Origin: an uncultured Bacteroidaceae bacterium
GTDB taxonomy: Bacteria; Bacteroidota; Bacteroidia; Bacteroidales; Bacteroidaceae
Reading direction: 5' to 3'
Assembly: GCA_944321635.1 (NCBI GenBank)
Contig: CALULY010000001.1
Location: forward strand, 1-64,000
DNA: 64,000 nucleotides
The stretch's first letter is position 1, and each line of letters opens with the position of its first letter. Below the pieces are notes generated by a model. It made no database searches. It was not told the DNA's origin and worked only from the letters and a program-made list of their open reading frames with translations. The position numbers and the translations under genes were made by a program. Of this stretch, positions 44,410-52,271 are shown in pieces.

Positions 44410-45887
44410 ATATATTGTCATTATTCGTGTTGATTCCCCTTTTGATGCTGCTCGGGCTTTGGATTGCCCGCAGCCTGAATCAGGTCAAGGGGGTGATGGT
44501 CGCAGGGTCATCGGCGTTGTTGGTGATGGCGGTCTATCTGACCATATCATATATTTCATTGAGAAGCGGAGGGGCGGAAGGCGAAATGCTTTTTGTCGCG
44601 GAAGTTCCCTGGTTTGAGCCCCTCAACATCAAGTATTCAGTCGGTGTGGACGGCATATCCGTGGCGATGCTCCTGCTTAGCGCGATCATAGTCTTTACCG
44701 GGACATTCGCTTCATGGAAATTGAAGCCGTTGACAAAAGAATACTTCATGTGGTTCACACTCTTGAGCACTGGTGTATTCGGCTTCTTCATCTCGACCGA
44801 TTTGTTCACGATGTTCATGTTCTATGAGGTCGCTTTGATACCGATGTACTTGCTCATTGGTGTGTGGGGAAGCGGCAAGAAAGAGTATTCCGCAATGAAG
44901 CTCACCCTCATGCTCATGGGTGGATCGGCATTCTTGCTCATCGGCATCCTCGGCATATACTACGGCTCTGGAGCAACAACGATGAATGTCGTCGAATTGG
45001 CCCAGCAGCACATCCCTGAGTGGATGCAGAACATCTTCTTCCCGCTCGTGTTCATCGGTTTCGGAGTGCTTGGCGCTTTGTTCCCGTTCCACACTTGGTC
45101 TCCCGACGGTCATGCTTCCGCGCCGACGGCAGTCTCTATGCTCCATGCAGGAGTGTTGATGAAGCTGGGAGGTTACGGCTGCTTCCGTGTGGCGATGTAC
45201 CTCATGCCGGAAGGCTTGTCGATGTGGGGTGACTTCTTCCTCGTGTTGACGACGATTTCAGTGGTCTATGGCGCATTCAGTGCTATCGTTCAGACAGACT
45301 TGAAGTATATCAACGCATATTCATCAGTGAGCCACTGCGGTCTCGTGCTGTTCGCCCTCTTGATGATGACCAAGGTCAGCTCGACCGGTGCCATCCTCCA
45401 GATGCTCAGCCACGGTCTGATGACGGCATTGTTCTTCGCCTTGATTGGTATGATCTATGGAAGGACGCACACTCGTGACATCCGTCAGTTGAACGGGTTG
45501 ATGCGCATCATGCCGTTCCTTTCCGTGGGTTATGTCATTGCCGGTCTCGCAAACCTCGGCTTGCCGGGCCTGAGCGGTTTCATTGCCGAGATGACCATCT
45601 TCACCGGTTCATTCCAGAATCCGGACACCTTCCACCGTGTCTGCACGATTGTGGCAGCGACCAGCATAGTCATAACGGCTGTCTACATCCTCAGGGTTGT
45701 CGGCAAGATCCTTTACGGCACTTGCACCAACAAGGAGCATCTCAAACTGACAGATGCCACTTGGGACGAGCGTCTTGCGGTGATCTGCCTGATATTTGCC
45801 GTCGCCGGTCTCGGCCTCGCCCCGTTCTGGGTGAGCGACATGATCAGTGGCAGCGTCGAACCGATTATTTCACATTTAATACATTGA
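44406..45887 (+). CDS. nuoM: NADH-quinone oxidoreductase subunit M
   Basis: This 493-aa antiporter-like subunit has [20 protein letters not shown] with the conserved Glu, [35 protein letters not shown] and AYSSVSHCG. The start at 44406 gives the ATGA overlap with nuoL. A longer frame from 44355 adds residues unlike NuoM. Confidence 0.96.
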   Translation: MNILSLFVLIPLLMLLGLWIARSLNQVKGVMVAGSSALLVMAVYLTISYISLRSGGAEGEMLFVAEVPWFEPLNIKYSVGVDGISVAMLLLSAIIVFTGTFASWKLKPLTKEYFMWFTLLSTGVFGFFISTDLFTMFMFYEVALIPMYLLIGVWGSGKKEYSAMKLTLMLMGGSAFLLIGILGIYYGSGATTMNVVELAQQHIPEWMQNIFFPLVFIGFGVLGALFPFHTWSPDGHASAPTAVSMLHAGVLMKLGGYGCFRVAMYLMPEGLSMWGDFFLVLTTISVVYGAFSAIVQTDLKYINAYSSVSHCGLVLFALLMMTKVSSTGAILQMLSHGLMTALFFALIGMIYGRTHTRDIRQLNGLMRIMPFLSVGYVIAGLANLGLPGLSGFIAEMTIFTGSFQNPDTFHRVCTIVAATSIVITAVYILRVVGKILYGTCTNKEHLKLTDATWDERLAVICLIFAVAGLGLAPFWVSDMISGSVEPIISHLIH

Positions 45888-45894
45888 TTGCGTC

Positions 45895-47346
45895 ATGAAT
45901 TTTGCAGCAATAATCTCAATGCAGCAGGAAGTAACTCTTGCGCTAATCATATTGTTAATGTTGGTTGCCGACCTCTTCGTCAAAGAGTCGAATTCCAAGA
46001 TACTCCGCGTCCTTGCCTACGTCCTCTTGGTCGTGCAGATCGCTGTCAACATTGTCCCGGCCGAGACTTCGGCATTCGAGGGGATGTACCACAGCACCCA
46101 GATGGCATCGGTGGTAAAGACCATCCTCTCTCTCGGCACATTGCTTGTCTTCATGCAGGCTGACAAATGGCTGGGGCGTGAGGACACCAGCTTCAAGACA
46201 GGTGAATTCTACATCTTGACGCTCAGCACCCTGCTCGGGATGTTCTTCATGGTCAGTGCCGGGCACTTCCTCCTGTTCTACATCGGTCTCGAATTGGCGT
46301 CCATCCCCATGGCTTGCCTCGTCGCATTCGACAAGTTCCGCCACCACAGCGCGGAGGCAGGTGTCAAGTACATCTTGAACGCAATGTTCTCATCGGGCAT
46401 AATGCTCTACGGCATATCCATGGTCTATGGCACGTGCGGCACGCTCTACTTCGCCGATGCTGCGGCCGCCCTGACCGGCACGCCGTTGCAAGTGCTTGCG
46501 ATGGTCTTCTTCTTCGCCGGTCTCGGATTCAAGATAAGCCTCGTGCCGTTCCACATGTGGACTCCTGACACCTACCAAGGAGCGCCGACGACCGTCACGG
46601 CCTATCTGTCCGTAATATCCAAAGGTGCTGCGGCTTTCGCCTTGATGAGTATCTTGATGAAAGTGTTTGGCATCATGGTCGAGGACTGGACGCTCCTGCT
46701 CGGCATCGTCATCGTGTTGACGATCACTGTCGGCAACCTCTTCGCTATCCTGCAAAAGGACTTGAAGCGGTTCATGGCTTACAGCAGCATATCCCAAGCG
46801 GGTTACATCATGCTGGCCGTCATGGCTGACTCGGGGCAAGGTGTCGCGTCGCTCGTCTACTATGTCGTCATTTACATCGTGGCCAACCTCGCCGTGTTTG
46901 GCGTCATCAGCTCCATCGAGCAGCACAGCGGCGGCAAGGTCGAGAGGGACGACTACAACGGGCTGTACAAGACCAACCCGCGCCTGACTTTCGTGATGAC
47001 GCTGGCGTTGTTCTCGCTGGCAGGCATACCGCCATTCGCGGGCTTCTTCAGCAAGTTCTTTGTCTTCGCTTCGGCGTTCCACACCGGATTTGCGCTCGAA
47101 CAGACGGGCTATTGGGTAGTGGTCTTCATTGCGTTGGTCAACACCATCATCTCGCTCTACTACTACCTGCTGATTGTAAAGGCGATGTACATCACGCCCA
47201 ACGACAACCCCATCCCGACCTTCAAGAGCGGCGTGATGGAGCGTGCCGGCTTGTCGATATGCCTGGCAGGCGTGGTCTTCATCGGCTTGCTCAGTTGCGT
47301 GTACCAATACCTCACGGACACGGCGTTGCTGTCGTGGGTCTCGTAG
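45895..47346 (+). CDS. nuoN: NADH-quinone oxidoreductase subunit N
   Basis: This 483-aa antiporter-like subunit has [48 protein letters not shown] and [15 protein letters not shown], the standard NuoN blocks. It is the last gene of the operon and a strong terminator follows. No nuoE, nuoF or nuoG lies in or next to the operon. Confidence 0.96.
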   Translation: MNFAAIISMQQEVTLALIILLMLVADLFVKESNSKILRVLAYVLLVVQIAVNIVPAETSAFEGMYHSTQMASVVKTILSLGTLLVFMQADKWLGREDTSFKTGEFYILTLSTLLGMFFMVSAGHFLLFYIGLELASIPMACLVAFDKFRHHSAEAGVKYILNAMFSSGIMLYGISMVYGTCGTLYFADAAAALTGTPLQVLAMVFFFAGLGFKISLVPFHMWTPDTYQGAPTTVTAYLSVISKGAAAFALMSILMKVFGIMVEDWTLLLGIVIVLTITVGNLFAILQKDLKRFMAYSSISQAGYIMLAVMADSGQGVASLVYYVVIYIVANLAVFGVISSIEQHSGGKVERDDYNGLYKTNPRLTFVMTLALFSLAGIPPFAGFFSKFFVFASAFHTGFALEQTGYWVVVFIALVNTIISLYYYLLIVKAMYITPNDNPIPTFKSGVMERAGLSICLAGVVFIGLLSCVYQYLTDTALLSWVS

Positions 47347-47361
47347 GTGTAATTCCTAATC

Positions 47362-47403
47362 CTCCGTCCACCTTGCTTAACGGCTTGGTGGACGGAGTTT
47401 TTT
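47362..47403 (+). terminator. terminator of the nuo operon
   Basis: CTCCGTCCACC (47362-47372) pairs perfectly with GGTGGACGGAG (47387-47397), followed by T6. Confidence 0.93.
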
Positions 47404-47502
47404 ATGGGCGGTCCGCTCGCGATCTGCCCGTAAGGTGGAGAGATGCAAAATGTCGCTTCTCCACATGAGGTGGTGAATCGCCGATGGCCGTGCACGATGT
47501 GC

Positions 47503-47526
47503 AGAGACGTGATTAATCGCGTCTCT
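47503..47526. repeat. 24-bp near-perfect palindrome with AGAGACG arms
   Basis: AGAGACG (47503-47509) and CGTCTCT (47520-47526) surround a GATTAATC-type centre. One mismatch pair only. It lies in the nuoN-nadC gap and does not belong to the 22-bp array nearby. Similar GAGACGCGATTAATCGCGTCTC palindromes are known to me as dispersed repeats in other bacteria. Confidence 0.65.
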
Positions 47527-47665
47527 ACGTCGGCAAGGGATAGTCGGAGGGTTTGCATGGGACGTTTAGGAGGTGCAAAACTTCGCGCCCGTGCAGCTGT
47601 GCTGTGCATTCAGTCGGGCAGGGTGGTGGATGCTTGGCGGAATCGATGGCGATAGGTGTAAAACT

Positions 47666-47945
47666 CCACAGCGTCAGACGGAAAGTTCCATAGGGTCTGG
47701 CCTAAACTTCATTTCCCTCGTACATAAAGTATATTCAAAAGTTTTGTTTATATATTCAGAACTTTTGTTTATATAAACAGAACTTTTGTTTATTCATTCA
47801 AAAGTTTTGTTTTTACTTTATGTGCGGGGAAATGAACTTTATGCACCGGGCAGAGGGATTTTAGGTCTGACCTGATGGCACTTTTCCCTGCTGGCGGTCG
47901 GGCTTCATGTCCTGCATCACCGGGTTTCCATCCCGGCATTGCGTC
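47666..47945. repeat. composite phased array, family 1 copy D (four 21-bp core units)
   Basis: Core units at 47732-47752, 47753-47773, 47774-47794 and 47795-47815 are centred on CAAAAGTTTTG, CAGAACTTTTG, CAGAACTTTTG and CAAAAGTTTTG, so the core is symmetric about 47773. Arms: CATTTCCCTCGTACATAAAG on the left and CTTTATGTGCGGGGAAATG on the right. Left 22-bp units end at 47708 and 47730, the one before at 47686. Right units begin ACTTTATG at 47815, ACTTTATG at 47836, then 47858, 47880, 47902 and 47924. The array lies between convergent nuoN and nadC. No gene is seen in 47410-48050. Confidence 0.9.
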
Positions 47946-48054
47946 TCATGCCCTCTTTGCGTGGTGGCGTGGCGGTGTGCCACATCGTGCCATGGATGGG
48001 GGGATGGACGTGGAGCAAGGCGGCCGCCGGGCGGTTTGGCACTTCATGCACACG

Positions 48055-48102
48055 TGGAAAAACTAAGCCGCACGGCTGACATCGTGTGTCGCCGTGCGGC
48101 TT
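48055..48102 (-). terminator. terminator of nadC
   Basis: On the minus strand AAGCCGCACGGC (48102-48091) pairs with GCCGTGCGGCTT (48076-48065), followed by AGTTTTT. Confidence 0.88.
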
Positions 48103-48158
48103 GCCTGCGGCAGGCGGTTGGTGGCCGCGCCGAGCGGTCTTTGCCTGCCTTGGATTGG

Positions 48159-48998
48159 TCAGCAGGCTTTGAAGCTCATGTCGAGGACTTTGACCGAGTG
48201 GGTCAGTGCGCCGACCGATATGAAATCGACACCGCACTCAGCGTAGTCCCTGATGGTGTCAAATGTGATGCCTCCCGACGACTCGGTCTCGCAGCGTCCG
48301 CCGACCATCTCGACGGCCTGCCTTGTGAGCTCGGGCGTGAAGTTGTCAAACATGATGCGGTCCACGCCACCATGGTCGAGGACTTGCCGGAGTTCGTCGA
48401 GGTTGCGGACTTCTATCTCAATCTTGAGCTGCTTGCCTTTGGCGCGGCAGTAGTCCCTTGCGCGGTCGATGGCGTTGGTTATGCCGCCGGCAAAGTCGAT
48501 GTGGTTGTCCTTGAGCAGTATCATGTCAAAGAGACCGATGCGGTGGTTGACGCCTCCGCCTATCTTTACGGCCTCTTTCTCCAGCATACGCATCCCCGGG
48601 GTCGTCTTGCGGGTGTCGAGGACCCGGGTGTTTGTGCCCGCGAGGCGGTTGACATAGCGGCGTGTCATCGTGGCTATGCCGCTCATGCGCTGCATGACGT
48701 TGAGCATGAGACGCTCGGTCTGGAGCAGCGACTGGATGCGTCCCTCGACGAGCATTGCTATGTCGCCGGGTTTTACCTCCGCGCCGTCGCCTATGTAGAC
48801 GGTGACTTTGAGTTCCGGGTCGAAACGGTGGAAGATTTCCTTTGCCACTTCCACGCCGGCAAGCACGCCTTCTTGCTTGATGAGCAGGTGCGATTTGCCC
48901 ATGGCGTCCGCCGGTATGCATGAGAGGGTGGTGTGGTCGCCGTCGCCTATGTCTTCGGCAAAGGCGAGGTCGATGAGTCTGTCAATGAGTTCGTCCAT
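48159..48998 (-). CDS. nadC: nicotinate-nucleotide pyrophosphorylase (carboxylating)
   Basis: It converts quinolinate and PRPP to nicotinate mononucleotide in NAD synthesis. Conserved blocks: EDIGDGDHTT near the start, NVMQRMSGIAT, RVLDTRKTTPGMRMLEKEAVKIGGGVNHR and LLKDNHI, then EIEVRNLDEL and ESSGGIT. The 279-aa length is normal. It is the last gene of a minus-strand set with the epimerase (10 bp upstream) and a GNAT gene. Confidence 0.96.
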   Translation of the reverse strand: MDELIDRLIDLAFAEDIGDGDHTTLSCIPADAMGKSHLLIKQEGVLAGVEVAKEIFHRFDPELKVTVYIGDGAEVKPGDIAMLVEGRIQSLLQTERLMLNVMQRMSGIATMTRRYVNRLAGTNTRVLDTRKTTPGMRMLEKEAVKIGGGVNHRIGLFDMILLKDNHIDFAGGITNAIDRARDYCRAKGKQLKIEIEVRNLDELRQVLDHGGVDRIMFDNFTPELTRQAVEMVGGRCETESSGGITFDTIRDYAECGVDFISVGALTHSVKVLDMSFKAC

Positions 48999-49008
48999 AA
49001 GTTTATGT

Positions 49009-50052
49009 TTAATTGGTGAATGTCTCTGTTTGTCCCCCTGCCGGCTGCACGCCTATGCCCGGGGCATCTGGCAGGGTTATCCGCCCGCCAGCGACTGCCA
49101 CCCCGGTGAACGGGTCGTTGCTGATGAGGAGGTTGCCGTCGAGGTCCGCGAAGTCAACGGCTGGTGAGAGCTGTGCCGCTGCCGAGATGGCGCACGATGT
49201 CTCGGTCATGCAACCGAGCATGACGCGCATCCCGAGGGCGCGGGCTGTGGCAATCATGCTCCATGCCTCGCGCATCCCGGTGCATTTCATCAGCTTGATG
49301 TTGATGCCGTCAAATGCACCTTGCAGCCTCGGGATGTCCGTGGCGCGTTGAACGGATTCGTCGGCTATGATGGGGATGGGCGATGCTTCGGACAGCCGCG
49401 CCGTCATGTCGAGGTCTGCGCGTGGGAATGGTTGCTCGATGAGCAGCGTGCCTTGCCCGGCAAGCCAGTGCGCCATGTCTATTGCCTCGGACGGGTCGCG
49501 CCATCCCTGGTTGGCATCGACGGTGATGGGGATGGATGTCTCCTGCCTTAGGGTCTCGATGATCTGGCGGTCGTGGTCGGTGCCGAGTTTGACTTTGAGG
49601 ATTTTGTATTTCGTGGCGGCCGCCCGCACCTTTTGGCGGGTCTCTGTTTCAGGACCTATGCCGATGGTGTAGGAGGTGATGGGTGCTTTTGCCTTGTCAA
49701 GTCCCAGGAGCTTGTGGCAGGGCTGCCCGATGATTTTCCCTGCCAAGTCGTGCAGGGCTATGTCTATGGCGGCCTTCGCGGCGCAATGCCCTTGGTCGAT
49801 GGCGGCGACGTAGCTTAGTATGTCTTCCGTCATCAGCGGGTCTTTGAATTGGGACAGATCCACTTGTGAGAGAAACCGCGCCGCGCTGTCGGCGGTCTCA
49901 CCGAGATATTGCGGCAATGACGCTTCGCCGTAGCCGGTGAATCCGTCGTGGTCGAGCCTGACGATGATGCACGGAGTGGTGTCCCTTGAGTAGGTCGAGA
50001 TGGTGAATGTCTCGCGCAGCTTCAGAGTGTAGGGGTGGAAGCTCAGTCGCAT
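49009..50052 (-). CDS. enolase-superfamily dipeptide epimerase (L-Ala-D/L-Glu type)
   Basis: It belongs to the muconate lactonizing subgroup. The catalytic lysine pair is in ILKVKLGTDHD, metal ligands in VDANQGW, IEQPFP and IADESVQ, and a further lysine in INIKLMKC. The start KLRETFTISTYSR is typical of the Ala-Glu epimerases that recycle murein peptides. It starts 4 bp after the GNAT gene. Specificity for another dipeptide is possible. Confidence 0.88.
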   Translation of the reverse strand: MRLSFHPYTLKLRETFTISTYSRDTTPCIIVRLDHDGFTGYGEASLPQYLGETADSAARFLSQVDLSQFKDPLMTEDILSYVAAIDQGHCAAKAAIDIALHDLAGKIIGQPCHKLLGLDKAKAPITSYTIGIGPETETRQKVRAAATKYKILKVKLGTDHDRQIIETLRQETSIPITVDANQGWRDPSEAIDMAHWLAGQGTLLIEQPFPRADLDMTARLSEASPIPIIADESVQRATDIPRLQGAFDGINIKLMKCTGMREAWSMIATARALGMRVMLGCMTETSCAISAAAQLSPAVDFADLDGNLLISNDPFTGVAVAGGRITLPDAPGIGVQPAGGQTETFTN

Positions 50053-50056
50053 TCTT

Positions 50057-50590
50057 TCAGCGGTTGTTGTGGTAGATTTCGGTTTTGATGGTACTTATTG
50101 CTTCCTGCACTTGATGGCTGTCCATCTTGCCGTGCGCCATGATCCATAGAGGCAGCTGGTCGCCGCCCGCTTTGTAGGCTGGTTGGATGTAATCCGTCTC
50201 GACTACATCGAAACCGTTGCGGCGGTAGAAGTCGATGCGCCGCCCGGCCATCCCGTCGTCGGCGGGTTCGGCTTCGAGGACAAGCGGTTTGCTGTACAAG
50301 GTGGGCAGGTGTTGGAGCAGCCGTCGTCCTATGCCCCTGTTCCTCATGTCGGGGAATACGGCAAGGTGCTCCATATATATAAAGGTATGCAAGTCCCAGT
50401 AGACGAACAGTCCTGCCATCGCCCCGTCGTCATCAATGATTGCGCAAAAGTGCATCCTCCCCTCATTGCCGAGCAGTCGGGCGAGGCTCTGCCTGTCACG
50501 TCTCTCCGCTGGTGGGAATGACAATTCGTATAAGTCCATGAGCCGCCTGAACGTTTCCGAGGCCGGGTCTGTTATCCTTGATAGCTGCAT
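50057..50590 (-). CDS. GNAT family N-acetyltransferase (177 aa)
   Basis: YMEHLAVFPDMRNRGIGRRLL contains the acetyl-CoA motif R-N-R-G-I-G, preceded by a FVYWDLHTFI strand. KPLVLEAEP and RRIDFYRRNGFDVVETDY are the following blocks. Substrate unknown. The ATG at 50590 was chosen because the longer frame would begin inside the -7 motif. Confidence 0.85.
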   Translation of the reverse strand: MQLSRITDPASETFRRLMDLYELSFPPAERRDRQSLARLLGNEGRMHFCAIIDDDGAMAGLFVYWDLHTFIYMEHLAVFPDMRNRGIGRRLLQHLPTLYSKPLVLEAEPADDGMAGRRIDFYRRNGFDVVETDYIQPAYKAGGDQLPLWIMAHGKMDSHQVQEAISTIKTEIYHNNR

Positions 50591-50626
50591 GATTGTAAAT
50601 TTTAAAATGTAGTCGCAAGCGGGCGA

Positions 50627-50634
50627 CAAATATA
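50627..50634 (-). promoter_or_regulatory. -7 motif for the GNAT-epimerase-nadC operon
   Basis: TATATTTG on the minus strand, about 37 bases before the GNAT start. Confidence 0.55.
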
Positions 50635-50666
50635 GTTATTTGCGCTTGAAATAATAAGATTGTAAT

Positions 50667-50674
50667 TAACTTTG
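50667..50674 (+). promoter_or_regulatory. -7 motif immediately before the HU/SPOR gene
   Basis: TAACTTTG ends 5 bp before the ATG at 50680, so transcription should start at or next to the start codon. Confidence 0.6.
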
Positions 50675-50679
50675 CAAGC

Positions 50680-51669
50680 ATGGATAAGATTTGTTCCTAC
50701 GTGAGCAGTTTGCTCAGAGACTACGGCTATGCGGTCGTTCCTGGCGTTGGCGGGTTCGTCGCCAATGAATGTCCGCCACGGCTTGACCAGACCACTGGCA
50801 AGGTCTCAAAACCTGTCGTTGAGGTGACATTCAACAAGGATATGGTTGTCGATGATGGACTTCTGATGCAGAAATATGTGACCGAAGCACATCTGTCGTA
50901 CGCCGCTGCCAAAAAAGTGGTGGAGCGGGATTCCGTCCGCCTGATGGAACGCCTTGATGCAGGTGAGCAAATAGTGATTGACAACGTTGGCACGCTGTCC
51001 AAGAACCTGCGCGGCGAGAGGCGATTCACATCCTCGGGTGCCACGTCAAGCCTTGCTGTCTGGGGATTGGGTGAAGCTCATGCCCCTCTGCTTGCCGACC
51101 TGAAGAGGCAGGTTGCCGCCGAGGAGCGTGCTGCCCGCCGTCGTGAAGCTGTCACCACACGGAGAAGCACGTTGTGGAGCTATGTCCAATATGCAGCAGC
51201 TTGCATTGCTGCCGTCATCGTCTACCTGTCTTTTTCCGAGCCGATTGACAACTACGGATTGAATCGGTACGACAACTATGCCTCCATTGTCCCTGCCAAT
51301 ATCCTGATGGCAGTTACCGAACAGCCTGTGGCAGTCGAGGTGATAGCAGAGCCAACAGCACCTGTGGCGGCTACCGCTAAACCTGATGTCGTGGAAAGCA
51401 ATGAGGAAAAGACACAGCGTGCGGCCATTTCGCCGTCATCGACAGGACGCTACTGCATCATCGTAGCAAGCCTTGTGCGGGGAACGGATGCCTCGTCAAC
51501 GGTAGAGGCGTTTGTCAAGCAAGGTTTCACAGGTACATTTGCCATAGAGGGCACTGAGAGGACGCGCATCAGTGTCGCGGCTTTTGACACAATGGACGAG
51601 GCTGTCGCCGCATTGCGTGAGATCACTGCCACGACTTCGTGCAAGGATGCTTGGATTTTAAAAAGATGA
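50680..51669 (+). CDS. HU-CCDC81-type domain protein with membrane helix and SPOR domain
   Basis: The N-terminal about 115 residues (VSSLLRDYGYAVVPGVGGFVAN and LDAGEQIVIDNVGTLSKN) match the bacterial HU-CCDC81 domains of Bacteroidetes, an HU-like fold. A membrane helix follows near residues 168-185. The C-terminal about 75 residues (RYCIIVASLVRGTDASSTVEAFVKQGF) resemble a SPOR domain, which binds denuded peptidoglycan at division sites. The layout suggests an inner-membrane protein with a cytoplasmic HU-like part and periplasmic SPOR, so it could link septum and nucleoid (inference). Confidence 0.85.
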   Translation: MDKICSYVSSLLRDYGYAVVPGVGGFVANECPPRLDQTTGKVSKPVVEVTFNKDMVVDDGLLMQKYVTEAHLSYAAAKKVVERDSVRLMERLDAGEQIVIDNVGTLSKNLRGERRFTSSGATSSLAVWGLGEAHAPLLADLKRQVAAEERAARRREAVTTRRSTLWSYVQYAAACIAAVIVYLSFSEPIDNYGLNRYDNYASIVPANILMAVTEQPVAVEVIAEPTAPVAATAKPDVVESNEEKTQRAAISPSSTGRYCIIVASLVRGTDASSTVEAFVKQGFTGTFAIEGTERTRISVAAFDTMDEAVAALREITATTSCKDAWILKR

Positions 51670-51672
51670 CGC

Positions 51673-52200
51673 ATGAAGAAGATCAAATGTCCCAAGTGCA
51701 ACAATTACATCACTTTTGACGCATCAAACTATGCTGACGGGCAAGTCCTCGTGTTTGACTGCCCGGACTGTCACAAGCAATTCAAGATAAGGATAGGCAA
51801 AGACCGCCTCCGCGACAAGGATCGTGCTGTTGACCTCCAGGAGCAAAAGGAGGAGGCAGAGTACGGTTACATCATCGTGGTCGAGAATGTATTCTCCTAC
51901 AAGCAGATATTCCCCCTGCACCTTGGTGACAATCTCATCGGACGTGCCAACCTCGGCACGGAAGTTGACATACCCATCGAGACATCTGATCCCAGCATGG
52001 ACCGCCGTCATTGCTACATCAACGTCAGCAAGGACAAACGCGGCGAATTGGTGTATATGCTCCGCGACAACGGAAGTGTGGTCGGAACGTTCCTGATGAA
52101 CGACATACTTGGTCCTAAGGACAGGATTCGCCTGTCCGACGGTGATGTGATAACGCTCGGGGCCACATCCATCATCCTGCGTTCACAGCCTGACGAGTGA
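51673..52200 (+). CDS. FHA-domain protein with N-terminal zinc ribbon (175 aa)
   Basis: The N-terminus has two CXXC pairs (C6, C9, C30, C33: KCPKCNN and DCPDCHKQF), a zinc-ribbon layout. The FHA domain spans about residues 85-170, with DNLIGRANLGTEVDIPI, the conserved DPSMDRRHCYI and DNGSVVGTFLMND. FHA domains bind phosphothreonine peptides. It starts 3 bp after the HU/SPOR gene, so both are probably co-translated. A bidirectional terminator follows. Confidence 0.88.
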   Translation: MKKIKCPKCNNYITFDASNYADGQVLVFDCPDCHKQFKIRIGKDRLRDKDRAVDLQEQKEEAEYGYIIVVENVFSYKQIFPLHLGDNLIGRANLGTEVDIPIETSDPSMDRRHCYINVSKDKRGELVYMLRDNGSVVGTFLMNDILGPKDRIRLSDGDVITLGATSIILRSQPDE

Positions 52201-52216
52201 AACGTCTTAAGACAAA

Positions 52217-52255
52217 ACGCGGGGCGTGCATCATTGTTGATGTCACGCCCCGCGT
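52217..52255. terminator. bidirectional terminator between the FHA and res genes
   Basis: ACGCGGGGCGTG (52217-52228) pairs perfectly with CACGCCCCGCGT (52244-52255). A weak T run lies on each side (TTGTTG, and TTTTGTC on the minus strand). Confidence 0.85.
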
Positions 52256-52271
52256 TGTTGCAGAGGCGGTC

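Noticed and set aside
46390-47307. 305-codon minus-strand frame inside nuoN
   Set aside because: Shadow of a conserved gene, rich in His, Asp and Arg.
47907-48923. 338-codon plus-strand frame across the array D flank and nadC
   Set aside because: Antisense to nadC, and it starts in the repeat array.
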